From: Chloroflexi bacterium UBA6265
GTDB lineage: Bacteria > Chloroflexota > Chloroflexia > Thermomicrobiales > UBA6265
NCBI GenBank assembly: GCA_002440805.1
Contig: DJVD01000067.1
Span: 1,042-7,401, forward strand
Reading direction: 5' to 3'
DNA length: 6,360 nucleotides
A program made the translations under genes and the position numbers. The notes under the pieces were generated by a model. The model was not told where the DNA came from, did no database searches, and saw nothing but the letters and a program-made list of their open reading frames with translations. Positions 1 through 5,769 of this stretch are shown piece after piece. The first letter of the stretch is position 1; the number at the start of each line of letters is the position of its first letter.

Positions 1-986
1 GCGGCATCCTTTTCGATGTACTTGCGATATTCGTTCAGGGTTGTGGCGCCAATGGCATGGAGTTCACCGCGGGCCAGCATCGGCTTCAGCATATTGCTGG
101 CATCCATGGAGCCTTCAGCGGCACCGGCACCCACTACCGTATGGAGCTCATCAATGAAGAGGATGATCTCACCCTCCGCAGCGGTGATCTCCGCGAGAAC
201 CGCCTTGAGGCGTTCCTCAAACTCGCCACGGAATTTGGCACCCGCGACAAGGGCGCCGAGATCCAGTGAGATAATGCGCTTGTCTTTCAGGTCCTCGGGC
301 ACATCGCCGCGCACGATCCGTTGCGCCAGCCCTTCGGCGATGGCTGTTTTGCCGACGCCGGGCTCACCAATCAAAACCGGATTGTTCTTGGTGCGCCGGC
401 TCAGCACCTGGATCACGCGACGGATCTCTTCGTCACGACCAATGACCGGATCGAGCTTGCCGCTGCGGGCAACCTCTGTCAAATCACGGCCGTATTTTTC
501 AAGGGCCTGGTATTTACCTTCTGGATTGGTATCGGTCACGCGCTGATTGCCTCGGATTTCCGTAAGGGCGCCCATTACGCGCTCTCGATCCACGCCGTGG
601 CCACGTAGCAGGGATTCTGCAGGAGATCGTTCCACGCCCAGGATGCCCAGCAACAGATGCTCGGTGCTAATGTATTCGTCGCCAAAGCCCTGGGCCTCGA
701 TTTCGGCCTGGTTCAGCGCCTTGCGTAATCCCTGGCTGACAATGGCATCGGAACTTATCTGCAGCTTGGGTGCCCGATCGACGAGGGCTGCCACGTCCCG
801 GCCGATTTGGCGGGGATCGAGCTGGAGGCGTTGCAGGATTTGCGGAACAATGCCATCCGCTTGTTCAACCAGCGCGGCCAGGAGCGTTTCAGGCTCATAC
901 TGGGCAAGCTTTTTTTCCTCGGTGATGCGTTGGCCAGCGACGATTGCTTCGCGGGCCTTGTCGGTGTAGTTCTGGTTTTGTGCCAT
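1..986 (-). CDS. clpB: ClpB disaggregase (AAA+ ATPase), N-terminal 328 residues, cut by the window's left edge
   Basis: ClpB is a cytosolic hexameric AAA+ chaperone that, with DnaK, pulls polypeptides out of aggregates through its central pore. The reading frame starts at ATG 986 with a good ribosome site (AGGAGAA, 994-1000, 7 nt spacing) and stays open to the edge. Residues 1 to about 145 form the double Clp N-domain, opening with YTDKAREAI and containing [10 protein letters not shown]. The first nucleotide-binding domain follows, with Walker A GEPGVGKT at residues 207-214 and Walker B LFIDE ending at D279-E280. The pore-loop segment [14 protein letters not shown] has Phe252 where E. coli ClpB has Tyr; aromaticity is kept. 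Residue numbers match E. coli ClpB within one, so there is no indel in the visible part. The middle domain, second ATPase domain and arginine fingers lie outside the window. It sits 50 bp downstream of hspR on the same strand, with no promoter seen between them, so co-transcription is likely. Confidence 0.97.
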   Translation of the reverse strand, partial: MAQNQNYTDKAREAIVAGQRITEEKKLAQYEPETLLAALVEQADGIVPQILQRLQLDPRQIGRDVAALVDRAPKLQISSDAIVSQGLRKALNQAEIEAQGFGDEYISTEHLLLGILGVERSPAESLLRGHGVDRERVMGALTEIRGNQRVTDTNPEGKYQALEKYGRDLTEVARSGKLDPVIGRDEEIRRVIQVLSRRTKNNPVLIGEPGVGKTAIAEGLAQRIVRGDVPEDLKDKRIISLDLGALVAGAKFRGEFEERLKAVLAEITAAEGEIILFIDELHTVVGAGAAEGSMDASNMLKPMLARGELHAIGATTLNEYRKYIEKDA

Positions 987-1036
987 TGTGGTGTTCTCCT
1001 GGACGGATTGGGTGAAAGGGGAGGCCAGGCGGGAAT

Positions 1037-1408
1037 CTAGCGGGTTTGCTTCCGAATCTCATCCTGGTCGATATGACCGAGCATGCCGAGCATCTTGCTC
1101 AACTCGCGATGCAGGATCCGCGTTTGCGGATCGTTGGTATCCAGCCGGTCGCGCAGGGCAAGGAGTTCGCGAGTGAGATCGAGGGCCATCTGTACGCCAG
1201 CGAGGTTCATGCTGCGTTCTTCCACCAGGTATTTCACCTGGCGCAAACGTTCGATATCCTGATCGGAGTACAGGCGAAGATTCCCGGACGTGCGAGAGGG
1301 CGCGATGAGGCCCTCGCGTTCATACTTGCGCAGTGTTTGCGGGTGCATTTCTACTAACCGTGCCGCAACACTGATTACAAACAGGGGTTCAGAAAATCGT
1401 TGAGTCAT
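1037..1408 (-). CDS. hspR: HspR-like MerR-family heat-shock repressor
   Basis: This 123-residue protein has the size and motif order of HspR, which represses chaperone operons (dnaK, clpB) by binding HAIR inverted repeats, in known cases with DnaK as co-repressor. Residues 10-55 form the MerR winged helix-turn-helix: FVISVAARL, then [14 protein letters not shown] (22-35) as recognition helix and turn, then a wing with R39, G42 and LRLYS, then DIERL. Residues 56-89 are a helical, coiled-coil-like segment. There are no clustered cysteines, which argues against a metal or redox MerR sensor. I chose ATG 1408 because GGGAGG (1417-1422) lies 8 nt upstream. The longer GTG start at 1450 would lie upstream of the promoter -10 box, and ATG 1426 lacks a ribosome site. 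The gene is followed by clpB, the classic target, so autoregulation of an hspR-clpB operon is the likely role. Confidence 0.92.
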   Translation of the reverse strand: MTQRFSEPLFVISVAARLVEMHPQTLRKYEREGLIAPSRTSGNLRLYSDQDIERLRQVKYLVEERSMNLAGVQMALDLTRELLALRDRLDTNDPQTRILHRELSKMLGMLGHIDQDEIRKQTR

Positions 1409-1416
1409 AGGGTACG

Positions 1417-1422
1417 CCTCCC
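1417..1422 (-). promoter_or_regulatory. Ribosome binding site deciding the hspR start
   Basis: On the minus strand GGGAGG ends 8 nt before ATG 1408. It lies downstream of the predicted transcription start (about 1435), which rules out the longer in-frame GTG start at 1450. Confidence 0.75.
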
Positions 1423-1441
1423 GCATATCGTGCTTGGAGGA

Positions 1442-1470
1442 ATCATACACTTTGATACGATTCGTGTCAA
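1442..1470 (-). promoter_or_regulatory. Strong sigma70-type promoter for hspR-clpB
   Basis: Reading the minus strand, a perfect -35 TTGACA (1470-1465) is followed by a 17-bp spacer and a -10 TATGAT (1447-1442, five of six consensus bases). A start near 1435 gives a leader of about 26 nt carrying the hspR ribosome site. A near-consensus vegetative promoter controlled by a repressor is what HspR systems use, in contrast to a dedicated heat-shock sigma factor. Confidence 0.8.
1452..1470. promoter_or_regulatory. Candidate HAIR-like HspR operator
   Basis: The 19-bp sequence TTGATACGATTCGTGTCAA is an inverted repeat in which only one base pair (plus the central base) is mismatched. The published HAIR consensus is CTTGAGT-N7-ACTCAAG, which places TTGA and TCAA 11 bp apart; here the TTGA and TCAA arms are also exactly 11 bp apart. 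The inner bases differ from the actinobacterial consensus. The site covers the whole -35 box and most of the spacer of the hspR-clpB promoter, so bound protein would block RNA polymerase. It lies in the gap shared with the divergent phosphodiesterase. Binding by HspR is inferred from position and spacing. Confidence 0.72.
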
Positions 1471-1496
1471 CTATCTGTCTCGGGAAAGGAAAGAAA

Positions 1497-2171
1497 ATGG
1501 ATCAACGCATTTATGGCCATCGGGGAGCGCCGGCCGAATTCCCTGAAAATACGCTAGCCGGTTTTCGGCGTGCCAAAGAGCTGGGCGTGTACGGCATCGA
1601 ACTCGACGTTCATCTCAGCAAGGATGGGGTGGCTGTTATTTGCCACGATGAAACGCTGGATCGCACGACCAACGCCAAAGGCCTTATCGCCGATTACACC
1701 GTCGCCGAGTTGCGCAAGGTGGATGCAGGCGAAGGCGAATATGTGCCCACCTTGCTCGAGGTGCTGGAACTTGCTGGCGACGAATTGCACGTGGATATCG
1801 AGGTGAAAGCGAACGAGGCTGGTGCCGCCGTGCTGGAGGACGTGAAAAAGGTGCCAGCCTTACGCTGGCTCGTGAGTTCGTTCCATTGGGACGTCTTGCG
1901 CTACGTCCGCCAGCAGGATGCGGAGGCGGATCTCTGGGTGTTGACACTTGGTGCCACCGACGATGCAATCGCCACCTATCACGAGTTGAACGCGGGCGCT
2001 TTGGCCATTTGGCAGAAGGCGATGGACGGCGAGGTCGCTGAATTCCTGGCCGAGCAAAAGATTCCCTGGTGGCCATGGACGGTGAACGATCCTGAGCAGG
2101 CGCGTGAGATGTTTGCCTGGGGCGCGATCGGTATTTGTACCGACAATCCGGCCATGAAAGTGCCCGAATAG
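1497..2171 (+). CDS. Glycerophosphodiester phosphodiesterase (GDPD family, cytosolic UgpQ-like)
   Basis: The enzyme hydrolyses glycerophosphodiesters (deacylated phospholipids) to sn-glycerol 3-phosphate plus an alcohol, using a divalent metal in a TIM barrel. The 224-residue protein carries the full GDPD signature. HRG (8-10) and PENT (16-19) open it; then come ELD (35-37) with the metal ligands Glu35 and Asp37, and CHDETLDRTT (49-58) with the second catalytic histidine, His50. DIEVK (100-104, Glu102) follows, and the C-terminus has the typical WPWTVN strand and GICTDNP ending. There is no signal peptide or membrane segment, so it should act in the cytosol, like UgpQ. ATG 1497 is chosen for AAAGGA at 1485-1490, 6 nt upstream; the upstream in-frame TTG at 1434 would add 21 residues lying inside the operator region. 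It is transcribed divergently from hspR and lies 95 bp before the phosphatidyltransferase gene. Its substrate head group cannot be read from sequence. Confidence 0.93.
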   Translation: MDQRIYGHRGAPAEFPENTLAGFRRAKELGVYGIELDVHLSKDGVAVICHDETLDRTTNAKGLIADYTVAELRKVDAGEGEYVPTLLEVLELAGDELHVDIEVKANEAGAAVLEDVKKVPALRWLVSSFHWDVLRYVRQQDAEADLWVLTLGATDDAIATYHELNAGALAIWQKAMDGEVAEFLAEQKIPWWPWTVNDPEQAREMFAWGAIGICTDNPAMKVPE

Positions 2172-2182
2172 GGCACGAAACG

Positions 2183-2193
2183 CGTGCTACACT
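2183..2193 (+). promoter_or_regulatory. Possible extended -10 promoter element before the phosphatidyltransferase gene
   Basis: The sequence TGCTACACT (2185-2193) fits an extended -10 (TG, one base, then TACACT, four of six consensus bases). No recognisable -35 lies 16-18 bp upstream. If used, the leader to ATG 2267 would be about 70 nt. The gene could equally be read through from the phosphodiesterase upstream. Weak support. Confidence 0.25.
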
Positions 2194-2266
2194 CCCATAC
2201 AGAACACGGGAATTTCAGGCGATAACCCCGGCAACAGGCGAAGGAGTGATCTCCAGGTGAATAACC

Positions 2267-2917
2267 ATGGCTAACGCGATCACTATCGGACGATTGTTCC
2301 TGTTGTTCGGAGTGGTGTGGCTCATTTATCACGGCAGTGTGCAGACGATTGCATGGTGCATGCTGCTGCTGGTTGTGGTGATTGCCGCCGATGGACTGGA
2401 TGGATGGGTCGCACGCAAACGCAATGAGACCTCCACGTTTGGGGCAGTCTTCGATATCGCCGGCGATCGCATTGTCGAAAACGTCCTGTGGATCATCTTC
2501 GCCGATCTCAATCTCATTCCTGTATGGGTGCCATTGCTGGTGATTAGCCGTGGGTTCATCGTCGACGGCCTGCGCGCGCTCTCCATGCAAGAGGGAATGA
2601 CGGCTTTCGGGGACAAGAACATGATGCGCTCTCCTTTCACAACATGGCTCACCGCCGGCCGATTCATGCGGGCATTCTTTGGTTACGTTAAGGCCCTGGC
2701 ATTTGTATTCCTGGCCGGGTTGGTCGCATGGGAACATCACGACACCACCAATACATTGATTGGCAGCCTCTACAGCCAGGATTGGTACCGGTATCTCGGT
2801 TGGGGCCTGGTTTGGATGGCGGTGGCGCTGACGGTGATTCGCGGAATTCCGGTGATTGTCGATGGCATCGCCTACATCCGGGAACTGGACGCACGCAACC
2901 GGGTGAAAAACGCGTGA
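2267..2917 (+). CDS. pgsA: CDP-alcohol phosphatidyltransferase, probably PgsA (phosphatidylglycerophosphate synthase)
   Basis: Enzymes of this integral membrane family transfer a phosphatidyl group from CDP-diacylglycerol to an alcohol; PgsA uses glycerol 3-phosphate, the first committed step to phosphatidylglycerol and cardiolipin. The signature D-x2-D-G-x2-A-R-x8-G-x3-D-x3-D is perfect, with Asp42, Asp45, Asp63 and Asp67 as metal-binding and catalytic aspartates. The N-terminus ITIGRLFLLF resembles the PgsA opening. Hydrophobic stretches lie near residues 10-41, 70-94, 138-155 and 177-198. The segment ISRGFIVDGLR (93-103) resembles the PgsA REFIVxGLR block, favouring PgsA over phosphatidylinositol-phosphate synthase, but Gly96 replaces the usual Glu. 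The following region (116-142) lacks a clear GK-KT block and is longer than usual, as is the whole protein (216 residues against roughly 180-200). ATG 2267 has AGGTGA 6 nt upstream. The acyltransferase follows after 64 bp. Family is certain; the acceptor alcohol is not. Confidence 0.88.
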   Translation: MANAITIGRLFLLFGVVWLIYHGSVQTIAWCMLLLVVVIAADGLDGWVARKRNETSTFGAVFDIAGDRIVENVLWIIFADLNLIPVWVPLLVISRGFIVDGLRALSMQEGMTAFGDKNMMRSPFTTWLTAGRFMRAFFGYVKALAFVFLAGLVAWEHHDTTNTLIGSLYSQDWYRYLGWGLVWMAVALTVIRGIPVIVDGIAYIRELDARNRVKNA

Positions 2918-2981
2918 TCAACTGATCATCCGAATGTTACTTTTTGCCTAATTCCGCCAGGCTCGATCGGGCAGTTGGGCA

Positions 2982-4106
2982 GTGCGGAGTCTGGGATCGA
3001 CGGTGGCAAACAACACAGCAAAAGTGAAGACACCGCCGGGATTTCGCCGTGAAGAACGCGATGAATTTCGCACCAGCCTTTCTATCGGCATCGCTCGCGT
3101 AATTTCGTGGATCTTCCTCCTGATGCCCGGTCCGATCCGAAATTACATCTCCCTCAGGTTAGGGTCGCTTTCGTACCGACTTTCCCAAGGGTATCGACAG
3201 AATGTCGAATCGAATATTCGCATCGTCACGGGACGCGACAGCAATGACGCCGAGGTGCGCGAGCTGACCCGATCGATTTTCCTGACAAATGCATTGAACT
3301 TTGCCGATCTGCTCACCCTCGCATGGCGATCGCGCAATTGGTTCGCGCGCGGATCGCAGGTGGTGTACGGCGACTGGGCTGTGGTGGACAAGGCGCTCAA
3401 GCGAGGCAAGGGCGTGATTTTTGTCTCGGCGCATGTTGGCTGCTTCGATTTTATCGGCCAGTCTATTCACGCTCACGGCTATACGCTCACCGTGGTTACC
3501 GGCCGCACCACATCGCGTTTCGTTTTCGATGGAGTCACCTGGTTGCGTGGACGCCGCGGAACAAAAATGGTCGAACCCACACCATCTGGTATCCGCCATG
3601 TTATTCGTTCTCTTCGCAATAACGAATGCGTGGTTCTCGTCGCCGATCGGGATTTCTTTGAGAACGGGCATGAAGTGGAGTTCTTCGGTCACAAAACCAC
3701 GCTCCCGCCAGGAGCGGTACGGATAGCGCGGGATACCGGTGCTGCCGTGATCCCGATTTTCACGCGGCGCACGCATTCCGGTCACGAAGTGCGCATCATG
3801 GATCCGATGTATATCGAGCAGACGCGCGATGTACAGGCGGACGTGGCGGAGGGAATGAAGCGACTCGTGCCAGTACTGGAGGAGGGGATCAGTTCTGCCC
3901 TGGAGCAGTGGGTGATGTTCCAGCGCGTCTGGCCGGAAGTGGCACCCGATTCGATTCGCATATTCCCAACTGGTTCGCCGCTGGAAAGTCCACTCTTGGA
4001 GAGGGTGGCGCAGAAGCTGCCTGAGATCCGCAGTAGCGATGAAAGTGCCCCGCCACGACGGCGAGGCACGGAAGAGATTGCATCCGGAGACGCTGCCGAC
4101 GTTTAG
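2982..4106 (+). CDS. Membrane-associated lysophospholipid/lipid acyltransferase, LpxL/HtrB–PatA superfamily
   Basis: This family moves an acyl chain onto a glycolipid or phospholipid at the inner membrane face: lipid A in LpxL/LpxM, phosphatidylinositol mannoside in actinobacterial PatA. The H-x4-D catalytic motif is HVGCFD (His151, Asp156). It is followed by VLVADRDFF (Asp222), FFGHKTTLPPGAVRIA (from Phe234) and the late tryptophan motif WVMFQRVWP (from Trp310), all in family order. A hydrophobic anchor lies near residues 36-54. The last 25 or so residues are charged, with PPRRRGTEE, and look disordered. Length (374, or 367 from the alternative start) is longer than the usual ~300, mostly through the tails. 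The start is uncertain: GTG 2982 and GTG 3003 both have weak ribosome sites. It follows the phosphatidyltransferase by 64 bp, probably as one transcript. Substrate cannot be assigned; without visible lipid A genes, a phospholipid or glycolipid acceptor is as likely. Confidence 0.85.
   Translation: MRSLGSTVANNTAKVKTPPGFRREERDEFRTSLSIGIARVISWIFLLMPGPIRNYISLRLGSLSYRLSQGYRQNVESNIRIVTGRDSNDAEVRELTRSIFLTNALNFADLLTLAWRSRNWFARGSQVVYGDWAVVDKALKRGKGVIFVSAHVGCFDFIGQSIHAHGYTLTVVTGRTTSRFVFDGVTWLRGRRGTKMVEPTPSGIRHVIRSLRNNECVVLVADRDFFENGHEVEFFGHKTTLPPGAVRIARDTGAAVIPIFTRRTHSGHEVRIMDPMYIEQTRDVQADVAEGMKRLVPVLEEGISSALEQWVMFQRVWPEVAPDSIRIFPTGSPLESPLLERVAQKLPEIRSSDESAPPRRRGTEEIASGDAADV
4103..4106. other. Overlapping stop codons of two convergent genes
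   Basis: The four bases TTAG hold the TAG stop of the acyltransferase (4104-4106, plus strand) and the TAA stop of yajQ (4105-4103, minus strand). No room exists for a separate terminator, so each transcript must extend into the other gene before ending. Confidence 0.95.
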
Positions 4107-4594
4107 CGATAGTTTGTGTATTGCAGGGCAACGGGGTAATCCTGCGAATTGAGATGGGCCATCACGGCTTGCAGATCGTCACGGCTTTTGGCTTGCACGC
4201 GAATGGCATCGCCCTGAATCTGCGTGTTCACCTTTTTGAAATTATCGCGGATTTCCTTGCTGATCTTCTTGGCGATATCGTCGGCGATGCCTTCGCGCAA
4301 TTTCACCACCTGGCGTTTGCGCGCCCCGGAAGCATCCTCCTCGGGCTGGTAATCAAGGATCTTCAGGCTGAGCTTGCGACTGATCATTTTGGATTCCATA
4401 ACATCTTTCACCGCGCCCAGCGAATAATCGCTTTCGGTGTTGATCGTGATGGTATCCTCCACGAGGGTGATCTCGGTTTTTGTGTCCTTCAGGTCATACC
4501 GCTGGCGAACCTCGCGCTCAGCCTGATCAAGAGCGTTCTTCAGTTCCTGGCGATCAAATTTCGAGACAATATCAAACGAGCTATTTGCTGCCAT
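4103..4594 (-). CDS. yajQ: YajQ family nucleotide-binding protein (UPF0234)
   Basis: YajQ proteins are small cytosolic proteins with two ferredoxin-like domains that bind nucleotides; in Xanthomonas and Stenotrophomonas members bind cyclic di-GMP and act with transcription factors. The 163-residue length is standard. Diagnostic segments are SSFDIVSKFDRQELKNALDQ (5-24) at the N-terminus, a central SKMISRKLSLKILDY, the block VVKLREGI, KKISKEIRDNFKKVNTQIQGD, and a C-terminal DDLQAVMAHLNSQDYPVALQYTNYR. No residues are missing against the pattern I know. ATG 4594 is supported by AAGGAG (4602-4607, 7 nt away); a longer reading upstream has no such site. It is convergent with the acyltransferase, with overlapping stop codons, and divergent from the histidine kinase. 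The role here (including any cyclic di-GMP binding) is not shown by the sequence. Confidence 0.95.
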   Translation of the reverse strand: MAANSSFDIVSKFDRQELKNALDQAEREVRQRYDLKDTKTEITLVEDTITINTESDYSLGAVKDVMESKMISRKLSLKILDYQPEEDASGARKRQVVKLREGIADDIAKKISKEIRDNFKKVNTQIQGDAIRVQAKSRDDLQAVMAHLNSQDYPVALQYTNYR

Positions 4595-4619
4595 TAGGGG
4601 TCTCCTTCTTGATGTGACA

Positions 4620-4646
4620 CATATAAGGTCGCAGTGAGTGTACCAA
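4620..4646 (-). promoter_or_regulatory. Possible yajQ promoter
   Basis: On the minus strand TTGGTA (4646-4641) and TATATG (4625-4620) are 15 bp apart, two bases short of the ideal spacer. The pair lies 26 nt before the yajQ ATG, leaving room for the ribosome site but only a short leader. Weak support. I find no convincing promoter for the divergent kinase in the same gap. Confidence 0.3.
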
Positions 4647-4684
4647 ACGGGCAATAATGCCTCGAAATGCCAAGGCCAAGTGAA

Positions 4685-4690
4685 AGAGGA
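4685..4690 (+). promoter_or_regulatory. Ribosome binding site deciding the histidine kinase start
   Basis: AGAGGA lies 6 nt before ATG 4697. The in-frame ATG at 4667 has no purine-rich site at a suitable distance, so the shorter protein is preferred. Confidence 0.6.
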
Positions 4691-4696
4691 TCGGCG

Positions 4697-5716
4697 ATGC
4701 AGGAGCGAGTGCAACGAATACCCTTGCGCCACAAGGTACTGATAGCCAACGCGCTGGTGGTGCTGGTGGGAGCGATCTTCGGCACCTGGATCACGGCGAA
4801 TGTGGTTTCACATAACGAAGGCATCCGCATGGTGGCACTTGCCGCCGGGTTCGCTCTGATTGGTACCGTCATTTCCGTGCACATTAACTTGCGGGTCATT
4901 CGGGCGGCGCTCAAACCGTTGGAGGATATCGTCGCCACTGCGGAGCGCGTCCGAAATGGCGATTACTCAGCCCGCACCGGTGCGGACCCGATGCGCGACC
5001 GGGAACTCGAACAGATCGTGGAGTCTTTCAATAGCGCGCTTGACCAGGTGGAGATCGATCGCAGCCAGATCAAGGTGCTTGTGAACAGCGTGATTGCTGC
5101 CCAGGAAGATGAGCGCAAACGAATCGCTCGCGAATTGCATGACGATACCAGCCAGGTCTTGTTCGCCCAACTGCTCCGCGTATCGGCGATGAAACTTTCG
5201 GACAATCCCGAGATTCGGGAGATGGCAGAGTCCCTGGAAATGATGTTCGCCGAATCCATGGAGGCTGTACGCCGGCTGGGCCACGAGTTACGTCCCCCCA
5301 GCCTGGACGACCTTGGGTTGCTCGAGGCAACCGGGGCGCTGGTGCAACGCATGTCGGAGCGTAGCGGCATCGAGATCGCGTATGTTACCTCCGGTGTTCG
5401 GGAGCGGCTGGACCCAGCGGTGGAACTGGTGCTCTATCGCGTGGCCCAGGAGGCGCTAACCAACATGTGGAAGCATGCCAAGGCAACCAGGGCGTCAGTT
5501 TCGATTCGCCGGACCGATCATCAGGTCGAACTGGCGGTGGACGATAATGGCCGCGGGTTTGATATCAACTCTGAGAATGCCAGCGATGGCAAGGGGCTTG
5601 GATTGGGTCTTTTTGGCATGCAGGAGCGGGTTGAACTGGTGGGTGGTAATCTAGAGATTATTGGAAACCGGAATCCGGGCACGCGAGTGCGGGCATCCAT
5701 TCCTCTTAATGAATGA
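4697..5716 (+). CDS. Two-component sensor histidine kinase, NarL-partner class (HAMP, HisKA_3, HATPase_c)
   Basis: A 339-residue inner-membrane kinase that autophosphorylates on histidine and passes the phosphate to the response regulator encoded next to it. Two hydrophobic helices (about 14-36 and 46-68) are separated by only about nine residues, so there is no extracytoplasmic sensing domain. A HAMP linker follows (about 66-118), with KPLEDIVATAERVRNGD. The HisKA_3 phosphoacceptor box ERKRIARELHDDTSQVL places the phosphorylated residue at His148. The ATPase domain has the N-box QEALTNMWKHA (Asn256), the G1 box DDNGRGFD (282-289) and the G2 box GLGLGLFGMQERVELVGG. All motifs are intact. The layout recalls intramembrane-sensing kinases such as LiaS. 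ATG 4697 is preferred over ATG 4667 on ribosome-site grounds. The response regulator starts 53 bp downstream on the same strand. Signal unknown. Confidence 0.93.
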   Translation: MQERVQRIPLRHKVLIANALVVLVGAIFGTWITANVVSHNEGIRMVALAAGFALIGTVISVHINLRVIRAALKPLEDIVATAERVRNGDYSARTGADPMRDRELEQIVESFNSALDQVEIDRSQIKVLVNSVIAAQEDERKRIARELHDDTSQVLFAQLLRVSAMKLSDNPEIREMAESLEMMFAESMEAVRRLGHELRPPSLDDLGLLEATGALVQRMSERSGIEIAYVTSGVRERLDPAVELVLYRVAQEALTNMWKHAKATRASVSIRRTDHQVELAVDDNGRGFDINSENASDGKGLGLGLFGMQERVELVGGNLEIIGNRNPGTRVRASIPLNE

Positions 5717-5760
5717 TTGCAGGCCGTTCCTACGTGCGTCCTGATGGCTACAGACGAGCT

Positions 5761-5768
5761 GGAGGTGA
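5761..5768 (+). promoter_or_regulatory. Very strong ribosome binding site of the response regulator
   Basis: GGAGGTGA is fully complementary to the 16S rRNA anti-Shine-Dalgarno end and lies immediately before ATG 5770 (GGAGG is 4 nt away). It fixes the start and predicts higher translation of the regulator than of the kinase, whose site is only AGAGGA. Confidence 0.75.
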
Positions 5769-5769
5769 T

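Noticed and set aside
16..546. Plus-strand reading frame of 176 codons at the left edge
   Set aside because: It is antisense to clpB, with Ser/Arg/Pro-rich low-complexity content and no ribosome site.
1434..1462. Plus-strand promoter for the phosphodiesterase (TTGGAG, then TACGAT)
   Set aside because: Only three of six -35 bases and four of six -10 bases match, at 16-bp spacing; not enough to annotate.
2160..2176. Inverted repeat GTGCCC-GAATA-GGGCAC at the end of the phosphodiesterase gene, possible terminator
   Set aside because: The stem is only 6 bp and is followed by GAAACG with no T-run, so it does not fit an intrinsic terminator; it may be a weak transcript-end hairpin.
2243..2254. 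GGAG-TGAT-CTCC hairpin before the phosphatidyltransferase, possible translational switch
   Set aside because: The stem is only 4 bp and the sequestered GGAG is 20 nt from the ATG; the working ribosome site is the downstream AGGTGA.
1979..2740. Long minus-strand reading frame (253 codons) crossing two genes
   Set aside because: It is antisense to the phosphodiesterase end and the phosphatidyltransferase, both of which carry complete family motifs; its translation is low-complexity and matches nothing I recognise.
2915..2945. Repeat TGATC-AACT-GATCA at the phosphatidyltransferase stop with a T5 run further on
   Set aside because: The stem is AT-rich and 5 bp long, and the T-run begins 11 nt after it ends, too far for intrinsic termination; read-through into the acyltransferase is more likely.
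4121..4597. Plus-strand reading frame of 158 codons
   Set aside because: It is the antisense shadow of yajQ, which has full-length family identity and a good ribosome site.
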